From an uncultured Clostridia bacterium (GTDB lineage Bacteria > Bacillota > Clostridia > TANB77 > CAG-508): a stretch of DNA of 36,367 bases. Within the stretch, counting starts at the first letter, position 1. Every line of letters begins with the position of its first letter. The notes beneath the pieces are model-generated. The model was not told where the DNA came from. It worked only from the letters and a program-made list of their open reading frames with translations, and ran no database searches. Below are positions 8,927 to 16,000 of this stretch, in pieces. The stretch is from contig CAQUBD010000017.1 of NCBI GenBank assembly GCA_948891265.1, positions 1 through 36,367 of the forward strand, written 5' to 3'. Both the position numbers and the translations under genes were made by a program.

Positions 8927-9010
8927 TTTTTTTGTCTTCTTTTGTCGATTTTATATCTATTATATTATAGCATTTTTTATATGTTTTTCGCAATATTTTG
9001 GCGAAAAAAA

Positions 9011-9032
9011 GAGTGAAAACTCACTCTTTTTT
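9011..9032. terminator. Bidirectional intrinsic terminator
   Basis: GAGTGA (9011-9016) and TCACTC (9021-9026) with a 4-base loop, preceded by a run of A and followed by six T. It can end transcription from the degenerate transposase on the minus strand or from plus-strand read-through. Confidence 0.75.
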
Positions 9033-9052
9033 AGATGCCTTTTATATAAACT

Positions 9053-9786
9053 TTATGACTTTTTTGATACCTTAAACATTCCTATATATCTATATTCTCC
9101 TAGTGCCCCTTTCCTCCTTATGTCTGACTCCTTAACAGTTTTAATTTCACCATTCCAACTTTGCTTTTCTTCTTTTGTTTCTCCATTTTCTACAAATTCA
9201 CTTCCTATGCTAAATACCATATCTCCTACTACTAACTTTGCTTCTAATACATATGTACTATATTCCTGATATTCTTTTCCGTTTTTATCTGTTTTATTTT
9301 TTAATAAACAATTCTCATTATATTTTTTTCTACTTGTTGCTAATCCTGTTCCATCTATTATTATATGATAATATTTTCCCTTACTAAGAACTTTTTTATT
9401 ATTTTTCCTCTTATTAATTTGATTATCATATATTTTCTTATTTCTTCTATTTCTGCTATTTTTACCTGTTTAAATACATTATTAATCGTATCACAATGTG
9501 GTATTTCTTCTAATTCTAATCCACATATTTGTGCTATATTTCTTATTGCTTCTTTTGTGTTTAATTCTCTTGTCATTCCTTGCATACTTTTCATCTCACA
9601 CATTAACCCCATTAATCTTACTATAAATATTACTTTCATTTGATACTCTACATATGATTGATTTCTCAAATCTGTTAATCCATTAAATTTATTTATTAAT
9701 TCTGGAAAATACTGATTTATCACCTTTATTAAATCATTTAATATATTTATTTCTTCCTTTTTGGCTCTTTTTTCTTTTCTATTCAT
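9053..9786 (-). pseudogene. Degenerate or -1-frameshifted DDE-type transposase
   Basis: An insertion-sequence transposase in two frames. The first (MNRKEKRAKK to IIKK) matches the N-terminal part of a transposase family common in gut Clostridia (MGLMCEMKSMQGMTREL, EEIPHCDTINNVF). The continuation, read one base back, gives HIIIDGTGLATSRKKYNENC and ENGETKEEKQ, the start of the catalytic domain, then a short unrelated tail to TAA at 9053-9055. The join falls exactly on A AAA AAG (9391-9397), the classic -1 slippery heptamer of many insertion sequences: a slip gives KKVLSKGKYY. Even with the slip the product is only about 245 aa and seems to lack most of the catalytic domain, so the copy is probably inactive. 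Start at 9786 from AAGGATGG. Confidence 0.75.
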
Positions 9787-9798
9787 TAAAAGCACCAT

Positions 9799-9955
9799 CC
9801 TTTGCGATAAAATTTATTTAATTTTATCATAAAGAACGGCGTTTTTATTTATTTTACTGCATTTTTTATTGTGAAAAATTTTTAATCTTTTTTACTGCTT
9901 TTTTTAGTTCGTTTTCTTATTATATATTTTCTATATAAAAAACAAAGTTAAAATA
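9799..9955. other. A/T-rich spacer upstream of the transposase and orphan gene
   Basis: No coding signal seen. It holds one perfect 9-bp dyad, GATAAAATT (9806-9814) with AATTTTATC (9820-9828), just upstream of the transposase start, which could be the promoter-proximal end of the element. The rest is T-rich without a recognisable structure. Confidence 0.4.
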
Positions 9956-9984
9956 TTGATTTAAACATAAAAAGGTGCTATAAT
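9956..9984 (+). promoter_or_regulatory. Sigma-A promoter with extended -10
   Basis: TTGATT (9956-9961) and TATAAT (9979-9984), 17-bp spacer, with TG one base before the -10 box. It lies about 70 bases upstream of the start at 10053. Confidence 0.8.
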
Positions 9985-10052
9985 AGTTGACGTAAAAATA
10001 AAAAATAAGAAGTGAAATTATAATTATATTCATTTAAGAAAGGAGTTACATT

Positions 10053-11216
10053 ATGAAACGGAAGTCTGAAAAGGAAATAAGAGCTGCAAAAAAACCAAGT
10101 GATATATTTTCAATGGACTTAAATTCCATAGAACAAGAAAAAGAAGAATATCTTGAAGCATTTAAACCAAAAGAGTATCATACAATAGAGAATTTTATTA
10201 CAACAAGAAAAGTATTACTACTATATAATGAAGCTATAAATGAATTAAGTAAACATACTCCGTCTACTTATAAAGAATCAGATAAAGTTTGTGACAATTT
10301 CATAGCATTTAATCGCACTACTGATCTATTTTTACCTGAAAAGTTTGATTCACCTCGTACTACTGATTCTGTACTAGCTGATAGTATATCTATTATTGAA
10401 TCATCTTGTTTTTATAGTTCAAAAGCAGCAGCTATATCAAATTATCTAATTTCTGAATCAATATTGAATTCATTTCGTAATGTTTCTTTTTCATTCAGTT
10501 CGTATACTGATGAGCTTGAAAGGAAAAACAAACTTGATGAATATTATATGTTGTTTAATGAAATTGATAAATATGATAATACTCTTATAGAATTTGGTTG
10601 TATAGAAGATGCTTATAATAATCTTCAGTTAGTTCAATATCCAACTATTAATACTGATATACGTAATATGTGGATATTAATAAATCTAACAACAGAAGAG
10701 GGGCTTAGTAAGATATTAGATATTTCAAAACATCAACTTGCGAATCCTATAAAAATATTATCTGATATAATGAATCATAAAAATACTTTCTATTTTGGTG
10801 ATAAGCTTTTACATGCAGGACCAAATAATTGTATTCGAATTCCATTAGATGCTCAGATAATTAGAGAAAATTTTGATTTTCGTTTTGTTGTATATTCTTT
10901 GCTAGATATTAGTGATTTGCATTTTGATATAGATAGAAATCTTAGTTATTACGAAGACAGTAATAATAATCCACAGTATTTGATGACTTTTAAGCCTACT
11001 GAAACCGAAGAGTTTATAAAACGTATTCTAGAATTTATTTATAATTCATTAGATGAATCTAGTTTTAAGAATTTGCTTTGGAATGATTCTTATTATAAAA
11101 CAGTTGAATTTATCAATTCATTAAATATGGATATACTTCTTATGAATTTAAGAAATTTGCATTCAGGACTTAGAAATCAAGTACGAAAATTTAAAATTGA
11201 CAAATCTATCAGTTAA
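10053..11216 (+). CDS. Orphan 387-aa protein of unknown function
   Basis: I do not recognise a family. The protein is soluble, has no signal peptide or membrane helix, and is mostly helical in composition, with a lysine-rich N terminus (MKRKSEKEIRAAKK). AAAGGAG 8-9 bases upstream and a strong promoter fix the start; a good terminator follows. It is the only long plus-strand gene in its neighbourhood, lies between a broken transposase and pnp, and is monocistronic, all consistent with an acquired accessory gene. It uses CGA/CGT arginine codons noticeably (for example in FRNVSF and FRFVVYS) and has CGG as codon 3 (10059-10061), a codon otherwise absent from the minus-strand genes. Slipping +1 there would terminate after six further codons. 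An RNA- or DNA-binding or abortive-infection role is possible but unsupported. Confidence 0.8.
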   Translation: MKRKSEKEIRAAKKPSDIFSMDLNSIEQEKEEYLEAFKPKEYHTIENFITTRKVLLLYNEAINELSKHTPSTYKESDKVCDNFIAFNRTTDLFLPEKFDSPRTTDSVLADSISIIESSCFYSSKAAAISNYLISESILNSFRNVSFSFSSYTDELERKNKLDEYYMLFNEIDKYDNTLIEFGCIEDAYNNLQLVQYPTINTDIRNMWILINLTTEEGLSKILDISKHQLANPIKILSDIMNHKNTFYFGDKLLHAGPNNCIRIPLDAQIIRENFDFRFVVYSLLDISDLHFDIDRNLSYYEDSNNNPQYLMTFKPTETEEFIKRILEFIYNSLDESSFKNLLWNDSYYKTVEFINSLNMDILLMNLRNLHSGLRNQVRKFKIDKSIS

Positions 11217-11242
11217 ATTTTTATAAAGGCTCCAAAAATGTT

Positions 11243-11272
11243 AAAGAGAGCGTCCAAATGGGCGCTCTCTTT
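11243..11272. terminator. Strong bidirectional terminator between convergent genes
   Basis: AAAGAGAGCG (11243-11252) pairs perfectly with CGCTCTCTTT (11263-11272), 10-base loop with an extra CC/GG pair. It serves the plus-strand orphan gene and, in the other direction, pnp. Confidence 0.85.
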
Positions 11273-11276
11273 GCTT

Positions 11277-13415
11277 TTATTTTTCAACTTTTTCTTCACC
11301 TTTTTCTTCTTTGTCATCTCCTAAAATTGCAGTTAAATTAACTCTACCTTGATCATCAATATCAAGAACTTTAACAGTAACTTTATCTCCTGCTTTTAAA
11401 ACATCTTCAACTTTTTTAATTCTTTCTTTAGAAATTTTAGAAATATGAATTAATCCTTCTTTTCCATTAATTCCCAAATCTACAAAAGCTCCAAAAGTTG
11501 TTGTTCTTGTAACAGTTCCATAATAAATTCCGCCAACTTCAACTTCTTTTACAATATCTTCTATCATTTCTAATGCTTCATTTGCTTTTTCTGTATTCTC
11601 AGAATATATAAACACTTGTCCATCTTCTTTGATATCAATTTTTACTCCTGTTGCATCTATAATTTTATTTATTGTTTCTCCACCTTTTCCAATAACATCT
11701 TTTATTTTTTCTACTTTTATTGTTGTATTTACTATTTTAGGTGCATATTTTGATATTTCTTTTCTAGGCTCTGAAATTACTGGTAGCATTACATCTTCTA
11801 ATATATGTTTTCTAGCAACTCTTGTTCTCTCAAATGCTTCTTTAATTACTTCATAAGATAATCCATCTACTTTGATATCAACTTGAATTGCTGTAATTCC
11901 TTTTTCAGTTCCACCAACTTTAAAGTCCATATCTCCAAAGAAATCTTCAATTCCTTGAATATCTGTTAACATTACATAGTCATTTTCGTCATCTGGATTT
12001 GTTACAAGTCCTGTTGATATACCTGCAACTGGTCTTTTTATTGGTACACCTGCTGCCATTAATGATAAAGTACTTCCACATATACTTGCTTGTGATGTTG
12101 ATCCATTTGATGATAATACTTCTGATACAACTCTTATTGCATATGGGAATTCTTCTATTGATGGTAGCACTGGTACTAATGCTTTTTCTGCTAATGCTCC
12201 ATGTCCTACTTCTCTTCTTCCTGGTCCTCTTGAGGCTCTGGCTTCTCCTACACTATAACTTGGGAAGTTGTAATGATGCATGTATCTTTTTGATTCTTCT
12301 GTATCAATTCCATCTAATGTTTGTTCTTCTGATTCCATACCTAATGTCGCAACTGATAATACTTGAGTTTGTCCTCTTGTAAATAATGCACTTCCATGTA
12401 CCCTTGGTAATAAATCAATTTCACATGATAATGGTCTTATTTCATCTAATGCTCTTCCATCAACTCTTTTATGTTCTTTAAAGATCATGTTTCTTACACA
12501 TTTTTTCTGTAATTTGTATATAGCTTCTCCAATATCTGCTTTATGCTCTGTAGCCATTTCTTCTCCAAATTTTTCTGCATATGCATTTGCTATTTTTTCA
12601 GATACTTCTGCTACATTGTTGTCTCTTGTTTCTTTATCTGCTTCTTGAAGTGCTTGTTTTACATCTTCTTCAAAATTTGTTTCTATATATTCATATACAT
12701 CATGGTCAACTTCAAATGATTTATATTCAAATTTTGGTTTTCCTATTTCTTCTTTAACTTTTTCTATAAATTTGCATATTTTCTTAATTTCTTCATGTCC
12801 TGCTTTTATTGCTTCTAACATAACATCATCTGGAACTTCATTTGCACCTGCTTCAATCATTGCTATTTTCTTTTCTGTTCCTGCTACTGTTAACGTTAAA
12901 TCAGAAACTTTTCTTTGTTCTTCTGTTGGGTTTATAATTATTTTTCCATCTACTAATCCAACATTTACTGCTGCTGTTGGTCCACCAAATGGTATATCAG
13001 ATATTGATAATGCTGCTGAAGCACCTATCATTGCAGCAACTTCTGGTGAGTTATCTTGGTCTACTGAAAGAACTGTACATACAACTACTACATCATTTCT
13101 AAAATCTTTTGGGAATAGTGGTCTTAATGGTCTATCTATTGCTCTTGATGTAAGTATTGCTTTATCGCTTGGTTTTCCTTCTCTTTTTTGGAATGAACCT
13201 GGTATTTTTCCAACTGAATATAATTTTTCTTCATAATCTACTGATAATGGGAAAAAGTCTATTCCATCCCTTGGCTCTTTTGATGCTGTAACATTTACTA
13301 TTACAACTGTATCTCCATATCTAACTAAGACACTTCCATTTGCTAATCCTGCCATTTTACCTGTTTCGAATACAAGTTTCCTTCCTGCTAATTCTGTTTC
13401 ATAAGTTTTAAACAT
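11277..13415 (-). CDS. pnp: Polyribonucleotide nucleotidyltransferase (PNPase)
   Basis: A 3'-5' phosphorolytic exoribonuclease, normally a trimer and part of RNA-decay complexes. The 712-aa product has two RNase PH-like cores (MFKTYETELAGRKL and, around residue 300, EHKRVDGRALDEIRPLSCE), with the active-site region DFFGDMDFKVGGTEKGITA. A KH domain follows at about residues 545-605 (VIGKGGETINKI) and an S1 domain at about 615-685 (TTFGAFVDLGINGKEGLIHIS). The ATG at 13413-13415 is chosen for AAGGAG and the conserved N terminus; an in-frame ATG 60 bases upstream with a GGGGGA site is a weaker alternative. It lies downstream of rpsO on the same strand, the common rpsO-pnp order, with a structured spacer between. 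Confidence 0.97.
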   Translation of the reverse strand: MFKTYETELAGRKLVFETGKMAGLANGSVLVRYGDTVVIVNVTASKEPRDGIDFFPLSVDYEEKLYSVGKIPGSFQKREGKPSDKAILTSRAIDRPLRPLFPKDFRNDVVVVCTVLSVDQDNSPEVAAMIGASAALSISDIPFGGPTAAVNVGLVDGKIIINPTEEQRKVSDLTLTVAGTEKKIAMIEAGANEVPDDVMLEAIKAGHEEIKKICKFIEKVKEEIGKPKFEYKSFEVDHDVYEYIETNFEEDVKQALQEADKETRDNNVAEVSEKIANAYAEKFGEEMATEHKADIGEAIYKLQKKCVRNMIFKEHKRVDGRALDEIRPLSCEIDLLPRVHGSALFTRGQTQVLSVATLGMESEEQTLDGIDTEESKRYMHHYNFPSYSVGEARASRGPGRREVGHGALAEKALVPVLPSIEEFPYAIRVVSEVLSSNGSTSQASICGSTLSLMAAGVPIKRPVAGISTGLVTNPDDENDYVMLTDIQGIEDFFGDMDFKVGGTEKGITAIQVDIKVDGLSYEVIKEAFERTRVARKHILEDVMLPVISEPRKEISKYAPKIVNTTIKVEKIKDVIGKGGETINKIIDATGVKIDIKEDGQVFIYSENTEKANEALEMIEDIVKEVEVGGIYYGTVTRTTTFGAFVDLGINGKEGLIHISKISKERIKKVEDVLKAGDKVTVKVLDIDDQGRVNLTAILGDDKEEKGEEKVEK

Positions 13416-13475
13416 ATTATTTTCTCCTTTTTCTTTATTATCTTTTTTGCACCATTTTTTTATTAAATCAAACAT

Positions 13476-13722
13476 AGTTTGTCCCCCATTTTTATAAATT
13501 TTAATTTGGAAAATAATTGTTATTTGGCTAGGAAAACAAAATTTAAATTTATGAGTCGTGCGCGTGCACGTTGATTAAATTTAAATTGAAATTTGACAAC
13601 TCCAAATGATAATTATTTTTCAAATTTAAGTCTAATTTAGATTGTAACCTCTATAACATTCTGGTCTTATTTCCAGCACATTATACAAGCTACTTATCTA
13701 AATTTTAGACTTCTTCTTACAA
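13476..13722 (-). other. Structured non-coding spacer between rpsO and pnp
   Basis: No gene seen. Two nested dyads are visible. One has AATTTAAATTTA (13540-13551) and TAAATTTAAATT (13576-13587) around a GC-rich CGTGC-GCGT-GCACG hairpin (13557-13570), which stands out in this A/T-rich DNA. The other pairs AAGTCTAATTTAGAT (13628-13642) with ATCTAAATTTTAGACTT (13696-13712). They could be an mRNA leader of pnp, where autoregulation through a 5' structure is known in enterobacteria, or mobile palindromes. Confidence 0.5.
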
Positions 13723-13723
13723 T

Positions 13724-13770
13724 GTATACAAAATTTATTTCATAAATTTTGTATACGATAACTGTAATCG
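13724..13770. repeat. Two-hairpin repeat family (R2), copy 1
   Basis: A perfect 14-bp inverted repeat, GTATACAAAATTTA (13724-13737) and TAAATTTTGTATAC (13743-13756), is followed by GATAACTGTAAT. The same hairpin plus GATATCTGTAA block occurs twice in tandem at 21270-21412. Confidence 0.7.
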
Positions 13771-13795
13771 GCATAGACTCAACATCTATCTTAAA

Positions 13796-13827
13796 AGCCT
13801 ATGTCAAATCTTTTGTTTGCATAGGCT
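13796..13827 (-). terminator. Possible terminator downstream of rpsO
   Basis: AGCCTATG (13796-13803) pairs with CATAGGCT (13820-13827), a 16-base loop, followed on the minus strand by TTTT. It starts 12 bases after the rpsO stop. It may attenuate rather than end transcription into pnp. Confidence 0.5.
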
Positions 13828-13838
13828 CTTATATGAAA

Positions 13839-14102
13839 TTATTTTCTTAATCCTAATTTTTCAATGATGTCTCTATATCTTTGTACATCTTTCTTTGCTA
13901 AGTAGTTTAATAAGTTTCTTCTTTTACCTACCATTTTTAACAATCCTCTTCTTGAGTGATTATCTTTTTGATGTACTTTTAAGTGTTCTGTTAATTCATT
14001 AATTCTTTGTGTCAAAAGAGCTATTTGTACTTCTGGTGAACCAGTGTCTTTTTCTTCTCTTTTATGAGTATTAATGATTTCTTGCTTTCTTTCCTTTGTC
14101 AT
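13839..14102 (-). CDS. rpsO: 30S ribosomal protein S15
   Basis: Primary 16S rRNA-binding protein of the small-subunit platform. At 87 aa it has the family's usual length and motifs: GSPEVQIALLTQRINELTEHL, DNHSRRGLLKMVGKRRNLLNYL (visible in parts) and the RYRDIIEKLGLRK C terminus. The start is supported by a GGAGGTG site. It has its own promoter and a structured leader upstream, and precedes pnp on the same strand. Confidence 0.98.
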   Translation of the reverse strand: MTKERKQEIINTHKREEKDTGSPEVQIALLTQRINELTEHLKVHQKDNHSRRGLLKMVGKRRNLLNYLAKKDVQRYRDIIEKLGLRK

Positions 14103-14209
14103 TCTTTACACCTCCATTTTTATTTTATACATTGTTTCACCTTTAACTGAGCTATTAGTTTTGGTGCTTTTCTTAAAAGCTAAGTAAAAGGTTTTTGTTT
14201 TACTTGAAT
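14103..14209 (-). promoter_or_regulatory. Structured 5' leader of rpsO (candidate S15 autoregulatory element)
   Basis: About 100 bases between the promoter and rpsO. Two hairpins are visible: AAGTAAAA (14182-14189) with TTTTACTT (14198-14205), and GCTTTT (14166-14171) with AAAAGC (14175-14180). S15 represses its own mRNA through leader structures in several bacterial groups; whether this leader is one of the known classes is inference. Confidence 0.45.
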
Positions 14210-14238
14210 AGTATACTACACTTTAGCTAATTTGGCAA
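14210..14238 (-). promoter_or_regulatory. Sigma-A promoter of rpsO
   Basis: On the minus strand TTGCCA (14233-14238) and TATACT (14210-14215), 17-bp spacer. Confidence 0.75.
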
Positions 14239-14344
14239 TATCTTTTTGTAAAATTTTTCTGTGTTCCTATAGTGTTACAAATTTTATTATGCTTTGCTCG
14301 TTGTAGGGCAGGTAATATTTAACCCTGTGAATCGTAATAGTTTT

Positions 14345-15772
14345 CTAATCATTAAGTATTCTTGCCATTTGTACACCTGATGCAGAAGCCATCATTAATC
14401 CTCTTGTCATTCCTCCACCATCACCGATTGAATATAGTCCCTTTATACTAGTCTCAAAATTTTCATCTATTATTAATTGATTACTATAAAATTTTATTTC
14501 TGGTCCATACAATAAATTGTCAGGATTTGCAAACCCTTCTACAACTTTATCTAATGATCTTATAAATTGTAGTATATCTGTCATTGTTCTATATCCTATA
14601 GCAAATGTTATATCCCCTGGAACCGCAGATTTTAAAGTAGGTACTACACTATTGTTTTTTAATTCTTCTTCCCATGTACGTTTGCCTCTAAAAATATCGC
14701 CTAATCTTTGTACTACAATATTTCCATTTCCTAATTCATTTAGGTTTTTGGCAACATTTCTTCCATATTCAATTGGTTTATTAAATGGATATGTAAAATT
14801 ATGTGATACTAATATTGCTAAATTTGTATTTTCACTTTTTCTTTCTTTATATGAATGTCCATTTACCAATGATAAGTTATTATCATATACTTCTGCAGAT
14901 ACAAATCCACTTGGATTTTGGCAGAATGTTCTAACTTTGTCTTTAAATGGCCCTGGCCTTCCTACAAATTTACCTTCATACATGTACTTATTTACTTTCT
15001 CCATAACTTTGTCTGGTAGCTCATATCTTATACCTATATCGACTACTCCTGCTTTTGTGTCTATATTATGCTTTTCACACATATCAACTAACCAATTAGC
15101 ACCTTTTCTCCCTATTGCTATTACTACTTTGTCACTATAAACTTCTTTTATATCTTTTAAATTATTGTTTTTAGCATCTATTATTTTTACACCTTTTACT
15201 TCTCCATCTTTTATAATTAAATCTTCTACTTTTGTTTCAAACATCATATCTATACCATTTTCTTCTAGATATTGTTCTAATTTCCCATATAATTCATGTG
15301 CCTTTTCTGTTCCTAAATGTCTTATTGGTATATCGATTAATGTTAAATCTTCTTTTTTCGCTTTATTTTTTAATTCTTTTACTTCTTCTGGATATTGTGT
15401 TCCCTCTAGTCTTGAATCAGCTCCAAATTTTAGATAGATTTCATCTGTATAATCTATTAGTTTTTTTGTTTCTTCTACTCCTATATATTTATGAAGATTC
15501 CCTCCAACATAGATATCCTCGTCATCTTTATTATATAATGATAATTTTCCATCAGAAAATGCACCTGCACCTGAAAATCCACTTGTTATATTACAATATG
15601 GCTTACATTTTACACATTTTCCTAGTTTTTCTATTGGGCAGTTTCTTTGTTCAACTCTTTTTCCTTGTTCAATTAATAATATTTTCTTATTTTTGTTTAA
15701 TTTCGTCATTTCATATGCGCAAAATATTGAACTTGGTCCCATTCCAATAATTATTACATCATATTTATTCAT
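14345..15772 (-). CDS. FAD-dependent dehydrogenase (COG2509-type)
   Basis: A 475-aa flavoprotein of an uncharacterised dehydrogenase group. The N-terminal dinucleotide fold is seen in YDVIIIGMGPSSIFCAYEM (GxGxxS variant) and the acidic end of strand 2 in LLIEQG. A Cys-rich CPIEKLGKCVKCKPYC stretch precedes GFSGAGAFSDGKLSL. The C-terminal FAD-binding motif is GLYSIGDGGGMTRGLMMASASG. Substrate unknown. The start is supported by AAAGGATG. It stands alone between clpC and rpsO on the minus strand; the plus-strand region 14239-14344 has no gene. Confidence 0.85.
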   Translation of the reverse strand: MNKYDVIIIGMGPSSIFCAYEMTKLNKNKKILLIEQGKRVEQRNCPIEKLGKCVKCKPYCNITSGFSGAGAFSDGKLSLYNKDDEDIYVGGNLHKYIGVEETKKLIDYTDEIYLKFGADSRLEGTQYPEEVKELKNKAKKEDLTLIDIPIRHLGTEKAHELYGKLEQYLEENGIDMMFETKVEDLIIKDGEVKGVKIIDAKNNNLKDIKEVYSDKVVIAIGRKGANWLVDMCEKHNIDTKAGVVDIGIRYELPDKVMEKVNKYMYEGKFVGRPGPFKDKVRTFCQNPSGFVSAEVYDNNLSLVNGHSYKERKSENTNLAILVSHNFTYPFNKPIEYGRNVAKNLNELGNGNIVVQRLGDIFRGKRTWEEELKNNSVVPTLKSAVPGDITFAIGYRTMTDILQFIRSLDKVVEGFANPDNLLYGPEIKFYSNQLIIDENFETSIKGLYSIGDGGGMTRGLMMASASGVQMARILND

Positions 15773-15865
15773 TTTACCACATCCTTTACGTTGTTTATTT
15801 TACCTTTATTTTATTAAATTGTCTATAGATATTAGAACAAAATATTAAAAATGTGATAAAAAGTG

Positions 15866-15963
15866 GTTACAATTCACAGTCAATTTAAAATCTAATAAAC
15901 TCTGTGGAGTGCTATTTTAATATATACCGAGTACTGTTGATTATATAAGTTGTGAATTGTAAC
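15866..15963. repeat. 98-bp non-coding element with perfect 13-bp terminal inverted repeats
   Basis: GTTACAATTCACA (15866-15878) and TGTGAATTGTAAC (15951-15963) are exact inverted copies, 72 bases apart, with no ORF between. It sits directly beside palindrome D, downstream of clpC. It may be a miniature element or a long RNA hairpin. Confidence 0.6.
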
Positions 15964-15969
15964 AAAAAG

Positions 15970-16000
15970 TGTGACAAAAAGGTACGTCCCCTTTGTCACA
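15970..16000. repeat. REP-like 31-bp palindrome D, overlapping the clpC stop codon
   Basis: Same TGTGACAAA ... TTTGTCACA palindrome as at 4717, 5556 and 6389, with two core differences from copy C. The outer pairing extends to 12 bp (15967-15978 with 15992-16003). The clpC stop TGA lies within it. Confidence 0.9.

Noticed and set aside
9053..9786. Including the transposase in the CGG frameshift set
   Set aside because: Its frame change is -1 on a homopolymeric heptamer with no CGG, so it is a different phenomenon.
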